Positions 1-8,513 of a stretch of 49,304 bases of DNA are shown piece after piece. The stretch is from assembly GCA_947581645.1 (NCBI GenBank), contig CANPVF010000128.1:1-49304 (forward strand), given 5' to 3'. The DNA comes from Candidatus Caribbeanibacter nitroreducens. Its GTDB lineage: Bacteria > Gemmatimonadota > Gemmatimonadetes > Palauibacterales > Palauibacteraceae. Both the position numbers and the translations under genes were made by a program. The number at the start of each line of letters is the position of its first letter. Position 1 is the stretch's first letter. Below the pieces are notes generated by a model that did no database searches, was not told the DNA's origin, and was given only the letters and a program-made list of their open reading frames with translations.

Positions 1-200
1 GACGCCACCGCCGCCCTGCGGAGGGAGGCCACGGCCTCGCCGGGCGCGCGCTCCAGGAGCCCCTCCACCGCCAGCCGGAGCTCGTCGGCCGTCCGCCGCC
101 GGTCCGTGGAGAGGCGCCAGCACTCGACGGGCTCGAGCCCGCGGAAGAGCCCGACCACGGTCTCGGTATTCCCGACGTCGACGGCGAGGCGCGTCACCAT
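1..200 (-). CDS. coaX: Type III pantothenate kinase, N-terminal part (runs off window start)
   Basis: Manual minus-strand translation from ATG at 200: MVTRLAVDVGNTETVVGLFRGLEPVECWRLSTDR; DxGNT phosphate-binding motif typical of CoaX. Confidence 0.85.
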   Translation of the reverse strand, partial: MVTRLAVDVGNTETVVGLFRGLEPVECWRLSTDRRRTADELRLAVEGLLERAPGEAVASLRRAAVA

Positions 201-1006
201 TCCGGCACCCGGACGGTGGCGGAGTGGAGGCGACGGAGCGCGCCACGATCCGGGCGGAACAGGAGCGCGCCGTCGGGGGCGACTCCCACGCACACGCCGT
301 CGAGGAACTCGTCCTCGTCGTCGGGCTGGACGTCCACGCGACGGTCCCGGAGCCAATCGTAGCGGTCCAGCAGGTCGAGGGAGGGCTCGTCCAGGCTCTT
401 CGGCGGGTCCACGAGCCGCTTCTCGAGGCCCCGGAGCACGGCGTCCGCCACGTCGATCAGCGGGACCTCCTCCCCCAGCACCTCCTGCATGGACGTGGCC
501 CCGCCCCGGAGCTCCTCCGGGAACGCCTCTTCCGGGGTCTCCACGTTGATGCCCGTGCCCACGATCAGGTGCCGGGGCGTGTCCTCCTCCCAGGTCGCCT
601 CGCTCAGTACGCCGCCGAACTTCCGGTCATCGGCGATCAGGTCGTTCGGCCACTTGACCGCCGGGTCCAGGCCCTCGAAGTCGGCGTCCAGCTCGGCGGC
701 GATCCCCAGGCCGGCCACCAGCTGGAGGAGCACCGGGTTGTCGATCCGGTCCGGGCGGAAGATCACGCTCATGTAGACGCCCGTGTCGGGCGGCGAGTGC
801 CACGTCCGTCCCGCCCTGCCCCGGCCCCGGGTCTGCTCCCGGGCCAGGACGACGGTGCCGGCCGGCGCGTCGGACTCCGCCAGCTCGCCGGCGCGCTCGT
901 TGGTCGAGTCGACGCTGCCGTACAGGTGCACGGCCTCCCGGCTCCAGCGCTCCCGGAGCTCATCGACTCCAAGTCCCGCCCAGTGTTCGGCTTCGTCTGT
1001 CATCAT
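194..1006 (-). CDS. birA: Biotin--[acetyl-CoA-carboxylase] ligase, without N-terminal HTH
   Basis: STNERAGELAE, GRGRAGRTWHSPP, KWPNDLI, GTGINV motifs; MMTDEAEH start. Confidence 0.92.
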   Translation of the reverse strand: MMTDEAEHWAGLGVDELRERWSREAVHLYGSVDSTNERAGELAESDAPAGTVVLAREQTRGRGRAGRTWHSPPDTGVYMSVIFRPDRIDNPVLLQLVAGLGIAAELDADFEGLDPAVKWPNDLIADDRKFGGVLSEATWEEDTPRHLIVGTGINVETPEEAFPEELRGGATSMQEVLGEEVPLIDVADAVLRGLEKRLVDPPKSLDEPSLDLLDRYDWLRDRRVDVQPDDEDEFLDGVCVGVAPDGALLFRPDRGALRRLHSATVRVPEW

Positions 1007-1878
1007 TCCTCCACCTGCTCGAGGAGCAAGGAAAGATCCAGGGCCGGCGCCGAGTGCGTCAGCCGCCCCACGGAGATCAGGTCCACGCCGGTCTCGGCCA
1101 CGGCCGGGGCCGACTCCAGGTCCACCCCGCCGGAGGCCTCCAGCTCCGGACGCGGGCCGTCGACGCCGCGAACGAGCTGCACCGCCGAGCGGAGCTCCGA
1201 CAGCGACATGTTGTCCAGGAGCACCCGGTCCGGCCCCGCCGGGAGGGCCTCCCGCAGCTCGCCCACCGACTCCACCTCCACCTCCACGGCCAGTCCCTCG
1301 TCGTCGGCCCGGCCCCGGACGGCCTCGACCGCGGCCCGGACGCCGCCGGCCGCCCGGATGTGATTTTCCTTCAGGAGGACCATGTCGTACAGGCCCATCC
1401 GGTGGTTGACGGCACCGCCGGCCCGGGTGGCGGCCTTCTCGAGGCGTCTCCAGCCCGGCGTGGTCTTCCGGGTGTCGGTGATCCGGCACGGGGTGTGATC
1501 CACCGCCCGGACGAAGGTGCGCGTTCGGGTGGCCACGCCCGAGAGGTGGGAGAGAAAGTTCAGGGCCGTCCGCTCGCCGGTGAGGATCGGCCGCAGCGGG
1601 CCCGCCACCCGACAGGCCACTCCGCCCTCCTCCACCTCGCCGCCGTCCTCCACGGCCGCCTCCACCTCCACCTTCTCCGACAGCGACCGGAAGACCCGCT
1701 CCACCAGGCCGATTCCCGCGATCACGCCGGTACGGCGGCTGACGATCCGTGCGCGGCCCCGGGTCCCCTCGGGCACGGACCACGAGGTGGTGCGGTCGCC
1801 GTCGCCCACGTCCTCCGCCAGCGCATCGCGGACCAGCCCCTCCGCCGCGTCTCCGGCGCCCCGTTCGCCGCCGGTCAC
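1003..1878 (-). CDS. nadC: Nicotinate-nucleotide pyrophosphorylase (carboxylating)
   Basis: LAEDVGDGDRTT, TRKTTPGWR, AVNHRMGLYDMVLLKENHI, EVEVE motifs; GTG start; 4-bp overlap with birA. Confidence 0.95.
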   Translation of the reverse strand: MTGGERGAGDAAEGLVRDALAEDVGDGDRTTSWSVPEGTRGRARIVSRRTGVIAGIGLVERVFRSLSEKVEVEAAVEDGGEVEEGGVACRVAGPLRPILTGERTALNFLSHLSGVATRTRTFVRAVDHTPCRITDTRKTTPGWRRLEKAATRAGGAVNHRMGLYDMVLLKENHIRAAGGVRAAVEAVRGRADDEGLAVEVEVESVGELREALPAGPDRVLLDNMSLSELRSAVQLVRGVDGPRPELEASGGVDLESAPAVAETGVDLISVGRLTHSAPALDLSLLLEQVEE

Positions 1879-1903
1879 GCCCGGGCCTCCAGCGGTGGCC
1901 TCC

Positions 1904-2704
1904 TCATCCGCGCAGCCCGGGCCACAGCCATGCCGCCAGCAGGTAGCCGCCGCCCACGATCCAGCAGTAGTAGGCGAAGCGGTGGAAGCTGCCGGCCTCG
2001 AGGGCTCGGACGAAGAGGTGGATCGCCAGCACGCCGCTCACGGCGGCTGCCGCGAACCCTACGGCCAGCTCCGGGGCCAGCGACCGCACCAGTCCCATCT
2101 GACCCGGGCCCATCTGGAGGAGCGCCGCGCCGCCCACCGCCGGCACCGAGAGCAGGAAGGAGAACTCGGCCATGCGCGCCGGCTCCACGCCGCGCCAGAC
2201 GCCTGCGGCCACGGTGGAGCCCGAGCGGGAGATGCCCGGCATGATGGCGGCGGCCTGGGCGAACCCGATCCAGAGGGCTCCGCCCACCCCCGGGCGCTCC
2301 TCCCTCGCGGTGCCGGCGGTCCGCCGGATGGAGGCCACCAGCAGGCCCGTGACCAGCAGGAGACCGGCCGCCACGACGGGCCGCTCGAAGGTGGCCTCGA
2401 TGGGCTCCCGGAGCCACAGGCCCACGACGCCGGCCGGGACCGACGCCAGCGCGAGCAGGCCGACGTACCCCCACGCCTCCGAGTCGCCCCGGGCGATCCC
2501 GACGGTGAGCTCGACCACCCGCCGCCGGTACACCCACAGCACCGCCACCAGCGTGGCCAGGTGGACGGCCGCCTCGTAGACGACGCCCGGCGACCGGACG
2601 CCCAGGAGAGCCTGCCCCAGCACGAGGTGCGCGCTGCTGGAAACCGGCAGGAACTCCGTCACGCCCTGCACCACGCCGAGGATCGCCGCCTCCCACCAGC
2701 TCAT
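1904..2704 (-). CDS. uppP: Undecaprenyl-diphosphatase
   Basis: MSWWEAAILGVVQGVTEFLPVSSSAHL and PGISRSGST motifs. Confidence 0.96.
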   Translation of the reverse strand: MSWWEAAILGVVQGVTEFLPVSSSAHLVLGQALLGVRSPGVVYEAAVHLATLVAVLWVYRRRVVELTVGIARGDSEAWGYVGLLALASVPAGVVGLWLREPIEATFERPVVAAGLLLVTGLLVASIRRTAGTAREERPGVGGALWIGFAQAAAIMPGISRSGSTVAAGVWRGVEPARMAEFSFLLSVPAVGGAALLQMGPGQMGLVRSLAPELAVGFAAAAVSGVLAIHLFVRALEAGSFHRFAYYCWIVGGGYLLAAWLWPGLRG

Positions 2705-3852
2705 CCTCGCGCGTCGTCCCCGTCGGCTCCGACGACACGCCGGTAGAAACTCTCGTACATGGGAACCACCCGGCCGGCGGAGAACTCGTCCACGGCCCGG
2801 TTCCGGGCCGCGCTCGAGGTGCGTTCCCACAGCTCGTCGTCGGTCAGGTACTCGAGGGCGCTCCGGGACATGGCCCGCACGTCGCCCACCGGGTGCAGGC
2901 TCCCGGTGACGCCGTCCTCCACCACCTCGGAGAGCCCGCTCCCGGAGGTCCCGACCACGGGCACGCCGCAGGCGTGGGCCTCCAGGGCCACGAGCCCGAA
3001 GGACTCCTCCTCGCTGGGGAGGAGGAAGAGGTCGGCGCAGGAGAGCAGCTCCGACACGGATTCCAGCTTCCCCAGGAAGACCACGTCGTCGTCCACGCCC
3101 AGCTCCTCGGCCGTGCGCCGCGCGATCTCCCGCTCCGGCCCGTCGCCGATGAGGATCAGGCGGGAGGCCAGCTCGCTCCGGACCCCGGCGAAGACGCGGA
3201 CCACGTCCGCCATCCTCTTGACCGGTCGGAAGTTGGAGATGTGGAAGAGGAGCTTCTCGCCCTCCGGGGCCAGCGACTCCCGGTGGCAGCCCTCCTCGTC
3301 CCGGTGGTAGGTGTCGGGGTCGATGAAGTTCGGGATGACCTCGATCTCGCTCCCCGGACAGTCGAAGGCCTCCTCGGTCTCCTCCTTCAGGTACTCGGAG
3401 ACCGCCGTCAGGGCGTCCGAGTGGGAGATCGAGAACTCGGTGATGGTCCGGAAGCTCGGGTCCTGCCCCACGAGCGTGATGTCGGTCCCGTGGAGGGTGG
3501 TGATGATCTTCACGTCCTTCCCCTCGTCCCGGAGCATCTCCCGGGCGACCCACGCGCTGGTGGCGTGGGGGATGGCGTAGTGGACGTGGAGCAGGTCCAG
3601 GCTCCGCTCCCGGGCCACCGAATGCATGGTGACGGCCAGCGCCAGGGAGTACGGCGGGAACTCGAAGAGGGGGTACCGGTTGACCTCCACCTCGTGGAAG
3701 TACACGCCCTCCCGGAAGCCCGGCAGGCGGAACGGCTGCGCGTACGAGATGAAGTGGACCTCGTGGCCCCGCTCGGCCAGCTCCAGGCCCAGCTCCGTGG
3801 CCACGGCCCCGGAGCCGCCGTAGGTGGGGTAGCAGGTGATGCCGATCTTCAT
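2701..3852 (-). CDS. bshA: N-acetyl-alpha-D-glucosaminyl L-malate synthase (bacillithiol pathway glycosyltransferase)
   Basis: MKIGITCYPTYGGSGAVATELG, HVHYAIPHA, TTLHGTDITLVG, NFRPVKR, PSEEESFGLVALEA. Confidence 0.93.
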   Translation of the reverse strand: MKIGITCYPTYGGSGAVATELGLELAERGHEVHFISYAQPFRLPGFREGVYFHEVEVNRYPLFEFPPYSLALAVTMHSVARERSLDLLHVHYAIPHATSAWVAREMLRDEGKDVKIITTLHGTDITLVGQDPSFRTITEFSISHSDALTAVSEYLKEETEEAFDCPGSEIEVIPNFIDPDTYHRDEEGCHRESLAPEGEKLLFHISNFRPVKRMADVVRVFAGVRSELASRLILIGDGPEREIARRTAEELGVDDDVVFLGKLESVSELLSCADLFLLPSEEESFGLVALEAHACGVPVVGTSGSGLSEVVEDGVTGSLHPVGDVRAMSRSALEYLTDDELWERTSSAARNRAVDEFSAGRVVPMYESFYRRVVGADGDDARG

Positions 3853-4868
3853 CCCGCTGCCGCTCCTCCCTCCTCCGACGCCTCGGGTTCCCGGCGGCCG
3901 GCTCCGGGAGACGCTCCCCCGGCGTGCCGCTCCCAGTCGTTGACGATGCGATCTGCAAGTTGCTCCACCGGCTCGGCGGCGTCCAGCCGAACGGTGTGGT
4001 CCTCCGGCACCTGGTGCCGGAACCAGGTGCGCTGACTGCGGGCGTACTGCCACGTGTCGCGTGCGATGCGCTCCACCGCCTCCTCCCGGTCGATCTCGCC
4101 GTCCAGCAGGCGGGCCACGTCCCGGTATCCCAGGGCGTCCAGGGCCGGAGAGTCCGGTCCGTGGCCCGCCTGCCGGAGCGCGCGCACCTCCTCGGTCCAG
4201 CCTTTCGCCAGCAGCTGGCGGGTGCGGCGCTCGATGCGCTCCCGGTGCGGCCCGGTGGCCAGCTCCAGCACGTAGATCCGGGCCCCCAGGGGTGGCGCCT
4301 CCGGCTCCCCGTGGTCGTGCCACCAGCTCAGGGGACGGCCCGACAGGAGGGCGAGCTCCAGGGTCCGGCTGGCGCGCTGCGGGTCCAGCGGGTCCATCCG
4401 CTCCGCCAGCGCCGGGTCGAGGCGGCGGGCCCAGCGGAGGAGCAGATCGTCCGGCCTCTCGTCCATCCAGGCCCGGAGCTCCCCCCGCCGCTCGTCGTCC
4501 ATCTCCGGCTCCTCGAAGACGGGGTCGGTGAGCGCCTTGAGGAAGAATCCGGTCCCCCCGGCGAGGATCGGCACCCGTCCGCGCCCCCGGATCTCCCTGA
4601 TCCATTCACGGGCGCGGCGGGCGAAGCGTCCGGCGCCGTATCGCTGACCGGGAGAGAGAAAGGCGACGCCGTGGTGGGGGATCTCCTGCCGCAGCTCCGC
4701 CGGGGGCGCGGCGGTACCGACCTCCATGCCGCGATACGCCTGACGGCTGTCCACGGAAATGATCTCTCCGTCCAGCCGCCGGGCCACCTCGGCCGCCAGG
4801 GACGTCTTCCCGGTGGCCGTGGGGCCGACGACGGCCAGGGCCCGCGGGGGCTCCCGCTCGTCGCTCAC
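3849..4868 (-). CDS. miaA: tRNA dimethylallyltransferase
   Basis: VVGPTATGKTSLA, ISVDSRQAYRGMEVGTA, GGTGFFLKAL motifs. Confidence 0.96.
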   Translation of the reverse strand: MSDEREPPRALAVVGPTATGKTSLAAEVARRLDGEIISVDSRQAYRGMEVGTAAPPAELRQEIPHHGVAFLSPGQRYGAGRFARRAREWIREIRGRGRVPILAGGTGFFLKALTDPVFEEPEMDDERRGELRAWMDERPDDLLLRWARRLDPALAERMDPLDPQRASRTLELALLSGRPLSWWHDHGEPEAPPLGARIYVLELATGPHRERIERRTRQLLAKGWTEEVRALRQAGHGPDSPALDALGYRDVARLLDGEIDREEAVERIARDTWQYARSQRTWFRHQVPEDHTVRLDAAEPVEQLADRIVNDWERHAGGASPGAGRREPEASEEGGAAAG

Positions 4869-6754
4869 GAGCGGCCGAACCGCCTCTCCAGCTCCTCCAG
4901 GGTGAGGCGGACGACCGTGGGCCGCCCGTGCACGTCGTGCCCCGGGAGCTCCGTGGCGAAGAGCCGGTCGAACAGCTCCGCCATCTCCTCCTGGGAGAGC
5001 GGCTGGCCGGCCTTGATGGCCCCCTGGCAGGCCATGCTCTTGGCGATCTTCTCGTGCTGGTTCCGGGCCGAGTTCACCAGCTCCGAGCCCTCCGTCAGCT
5101 CGCGAATCATGTCCCGGAAGCAGCCCTCGGCGTCGAAGTACGGGTGGGGCTGCGGGCTCGCGTGCACGATGACCGTACGGTCGCCGAAGGGCTCGACCTC
5201 GAAGCCCACCTGCTCCAGCAGCCCCGACAGCTCCTCGACGGCCTGGTACTCCGCCGGCGAGAGGCGGAGCGTCAGGGGAAAGAGGAGCCGCTGGGAGGCC
5301 TCGCCGGTCTCCCCTTCGAAGTGACGCATCACCTCTTCGAAGAGGATCCGCTCGTGGGCCGCGTGCTGATCGATGATGAGGAGCCCCTCGCGGGTCTGGG
5401 CCAGGATGTAGCTCCTGTGGACCTGGTAGAGGTCGGGGGTGGCCGCCGCCTCGGCCGTGGCGGTCACCTCGCGGCTGTCCTCGCCCTCCCCGGCCTCCGT
5501 CTGCGCCTGGCGCATGAAGAGCGCCAGCTGCGACTCGCCGTCGCCACCGGACTCTCCGGCACGGGTCGGCTCCCCGGCGCCGGACGGGGCCGGGGCGCTC
5601 CCCTCGCCGGCCGTCACGCCGCCCCCCTCGCTGGCCTGCGGTCCGGGAAGCGGCGCTCTCGTTCCGTCGGCCTCCCCCGCCGGGGCGACCTCGCCCTCGC
5701 CCGGCTCCCCGTCCCCGTCGCTCTCCGGGGTCTCCCCTGCCGCCGGGCCCATGGTCGGGGCGCTCTCCAGGTCGGCCAGCCGCCGGCGCACGGCCTCCCG
5801 GGCCCCTTCCTCCACGCGGCTCCGGTCCCCGAAGCGCACCTCGGCCTTCCGGGGGTGGACGTTCACGTCCACGGCGGAGGGCGGCAGGCTGAAGTAGAGG
5901 AAGAAGGTGGGGCGCACGTCCGGCGCCACGGTGGTCCGATACGCCTCGTCCACGGCCTTCACCAGGCCCCGGTCGCTGAAGGGGCGGCCGTTGACGAAGA
6001 GGTAGCGGCGGCGACCGCCGGAGCGGGCCGCGTCCGGCTTCTCCACCAGCCCGCCGACGCGAATCGGGCCCGCCGTGTGGTCGACGCTCAGCAGGTCACG
6101 GGCCTCCTCCCTGCCCCAGATCCCGGCCACCCGCTCCTTCAGGGTGTCGGCCGGCGAAAGCTCAAGGAGCTCCCGGCCGTTGGACTCCAGTCGGAAACCC
6201 ACCCGGAGCGAGGAGAGGGCCAGCAGCGTGACCGTCTCGCTGCACGATCGGGTCTCCGCCGACGCCGCCCGCAGGTACTTGGCCCGGGCCGGCTGGTTGT
6301 GGAAGAGGGAGCGCACGGTGACGGTGGTCCCCGGACGGCGGACCACGTCGTCCACCGACAGGATCTTCCCGCCGCGGGCACGGATGCGGGTGCCCACCTC
6401 CGACTCCCCGGTGGCCGTCTCCAGCTCGAAGCGGCTCACCGCCGCGATGGAGGGCAGCGCCTCGCCCCGGAATCCGAAGGAGGAGACGGCCTGCAGGTCG
6501 TCGGCCTCCTCGATCTTGCTGGTGGCGTGGCGGTCCAGCGCCAGGAGGGCGTCCTCGCGCTCCATGCCGGAGCCGTCGTCGGAGACCCGGATGCTGGTCT
6601 TCCCGCCGTTCCGGAGCTCGATCTCCACCCGCTCGGCGCCGGCGTCGATGGCGTTCTCGACGAGCTCCTTCACCACCGAGGCCGGGCGCTCCACCACCTC
6701 GCCGGCGGCGATCTGGTTCGCGACGTGATCGGGGAGGATCTGGATCCGGGTCAT
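4865..6754 (-). CDS. mutL: DNA mismatch repair protein MutL
   Basis: IAAGEVVERPASVVKELVENAIDAGA; GFRGEALPSIAAVS; C-terminal QHAAHERILFEE. Confidence 0.97.
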   Translation of the reverse strand: MTRIQILPDHVANQIAAGEVVERPASVVKELVENAIDAGAERVEIELRNGGKTSIRVSDDGSGMEREDALLALDRHATSKIEEADDLQAVSSFGFRGEALPSIAAVSRFELETATGESEVGTRIRARGGKILSVDDVVRRPGTTVTVRSLFHNQPARAKYLRAASAETRSCSETVTLLALSSLRVGFRLESNGRELLELSPADTLKERVAGIWGREEARDLLSVDHTAGPIRVGGLVEKPDAARSGGRRRYLFVNGRPFSDRGLVKAVDEAYRTTVAPDVRPTFFLYFSLPPSAVDVNVHPRKAEVRFGDRSRVEEGAREAVRRRLADLESAPTMGPAAGETPESDGDGEPGEGEVAPAGEADGTRAPLPGPQASEGGGVTAGEGSAPAPSGAGEPTRAGESGGDGESQLALFMRQAQTEAGEGEDSREVTATAEAAATPDLYQVHRSYILAQTREGLLIIDQHAAHERILFEEVMRHFEGETGEASQRLLFPLTLRLSPAEYQAVEELSGLLEQVGFEVEPFGDRTVIVHASPQPHPYFDAEGCFRDMIRELTEGSELVNSARNQHEKIAKSMACQGAIKAGQPLSQEEMAELFDRLFATELPGHDVHGRPTVVRLTLEELERRFGRS

Positions 6755-6775
6755 CGGGTCAGGTCCGGGGGGCGC

Positions 6776-7585
6776 TCACTGCTCCAGGCCGTAGAAACGG
6801 CGCCCGTTTCGTCGGGTGAGGGCCGCGGTCTCCGCCGGCTCCTCGCCGCGGATCTCCGCCAGCGCCGCCGTGGTGTGCCGCACGAACGCCGGCTCGTTTC
6901 GCTTGCCCCGCTCGGGCACCGGTGCCAGATACGGGCTGTCGGTCTCCACCAGGAGCCGGTGGTCGGGCACCGCCCGGACACGCTCGGCGCCGTCGAAGCC
7001 GTCGAAGGTGAGGATGCCGGAGAAGGAGATCCACCACCCGGCGTCCACGGCGCTCTCCAGCAGCTCCATGCCGCCGGTGTAGCAGTGGAGCACACCCCGC
7101 ACGGAGCCGCGGTACGCCTCCAGCATCTCGCGGGTCTCCCTGTCGGCTTCCCGTGTGTGGACGATGAGCGGGAGGCCGCTCTCGGCGGCCATCTCCATGT
7201 GCGCCCGGAAGGAGGCGCCCTGCTCCTCGCGGGGACTGTTCTCGTAGTACAGGTCGTAGCCCGTCTCGCCCACGGCCACGACCTCGGGCCGCGCCAGGAG
7301 GTCCTCGATTCGGTGGCCGACCCCGGGGGCCCACGCCTCGGCCTCGTGCGGGTGGAGGCCGGCCGTGGCCCATACGCCGTCCGTGGCGGCGGCGAGCTCG
7401 GCGGCGGCGATCCCGTCGTCGGGGTTCGTCCCCACCGTGACCATCTCGCCCACGCCCCGCTCGCGGGCCCGGCCGATCACGTCCGACCGGTCCTCGCCCA
7501 GGCGGTCGTCGGTCAGGTGGCAGTGTGAATCGAAGTAGCGCGGCGTCTCCCCGGCGGGACCCTCGTCCCGGCCGTCAGGAGACAT
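6776..7585 (-). CDS. TatD family metal-dependent hydrolase
   Basis: YFDSHCHLTDDRL, GLHPHEA, GETGYDLYY, VHTREAD, ETDSPYLAP. Confidence 0.93.
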   Translation of the reverse strand: MSPDGRDEGPAGETPRYFDSHCHLTDDRLGEDRSDVIGRARERGVGEMVTVGTNPDDGIAAAELAAATDGVWATAGLHPHEAEAWAPGVGHRIEDLLARPEVVAVGETGYDLYYENSPREEQGASFRAHMEMAAESGLPLIVHTREADRETREMLEAYRGSVRGVLHCYTGGMELLESAVDAGWWISFSGILTFDGFDGAERVRAVPDHRLLVETDSPYLAPVPERGKRNEPAFVRHTTAALAEIRGEEPAETAALTRRNGRRFYGLEQ

Positions 7586-8501
7586 GCGCCGCCTCCGCCT
7601 GCGCCTTCCTCTTCCGGTACTGGTGGATCTCGAGCAGCGCGGGGGAGGCCACGAACACCGAGGAGTAGGTCCCGATCATGACCCCGAGGATGAGGACCAT
7701 GGCGAAGGGGCGGATCACCGCTCCGCCCACCGTGGCCAGGGCCAGCAGGGTGACCAGGGTCGTGGCGCTGGTCATCACCGTCCGGGGGAGCGTCTCGTTG
7801 ATGCTCCGATTCACCACGTTCATGTACTCCTCGCTCCGCGTGCCCTTCAGGTTCTCCCGCACGCGGTCGAACACCACGATGGTGTCGTTCAGCGAGTACC
7901 CGACGATGGTCAGGATCGCCGCCACCGTGGCAAGGGTGATCTCCACGTTCAGCACCGATATGAAGCCGAACGTGAGGATGATGTCGTGCACGGTGGCGAT
8001 GATCGCCGCCACGCCGAACCGCCACTCGAACCGGAAGGCCAGATACACCAGGGTCAGCAGGAAGGAGAGCCCGATGGCGATGGCCGCCTTCTGCTGCAGC
8101 TCCTCGCCCACCTGGGCGCTCACCGACTCCCGGCGGAGCACGGTGTAGCCGTCTTCTCCGTAGCCGTCGCTCAGGGCGGACTCGACGGCGTCCTGCACCT
8201 GCTGCCCGGACTCGCCGCCCCGGTTCTGCACCCGGATCAGGAACTCGTTCACGCTCCCGAAGCCCTGGAGCTGGGCGCCGCCGAAGCCTGCGCCGTTCAT
8301 CACGTCGCGGAGCTCACCCACGGTGAGCTGCTCCTCGAACTGGACCTGCATGAGGGTCCCGCCCGTGAAGTCCACGCCGTAGCTCAGGCCGCCCCGCATG
8401 ACGAGGGAGCCGATCCCGATGGCCAGCAGGAGGGCCGAGACGACGTAGGCCCGCTGTCGGCTGCCGAGGAAGTCGAAGTCTGCGTTACGGAAGAACCACA
8501 T
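7575..8501 (-). CDS. secF: Protein translocase subunit SecF
   Basis: SYGVDFTGGTLMQV, GYSLNDTIVVFDRVREN, NETLPRTVMTS. Confidence 0.97.
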   Translation of the reverse strand: MWFFRNADFDFLGSRQRAYVVSALLLAIGIGSLVMRGGLSYGVDFTGGTLMQVQFEEQLTVGELRDVMNGAGFGGAQLQGFGSVNEFLIRVQNRGGESGQQVQDAVESALSDGYGEDGYTVLRRESVSAQVGEELQQKAAIAIGLSFLLTLVYLAFRFEWRFGVAAIIATVHDIILTFGFISVLNVEITLATVAAILTIVGYSLNDTIVVFDRVRENLKGTRSEEYMNVVNRSINETLPRTVMTSATTLVTLLALATVGGAVIRPFAMVLILGVMIGTYSSVFVASPALLEIHQYRKRKAQAEAAHVS

Positions 8502-8513
8502 GTCGCGCCTGCT

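Noticed and set aside
4928-7528. 866-aa plus-strand ORF
   Set aside because: Antisense to mutL and tatD; low-complexity His/Gly/Arg/Leu composition typical of shadow frames in high-GC DNA.
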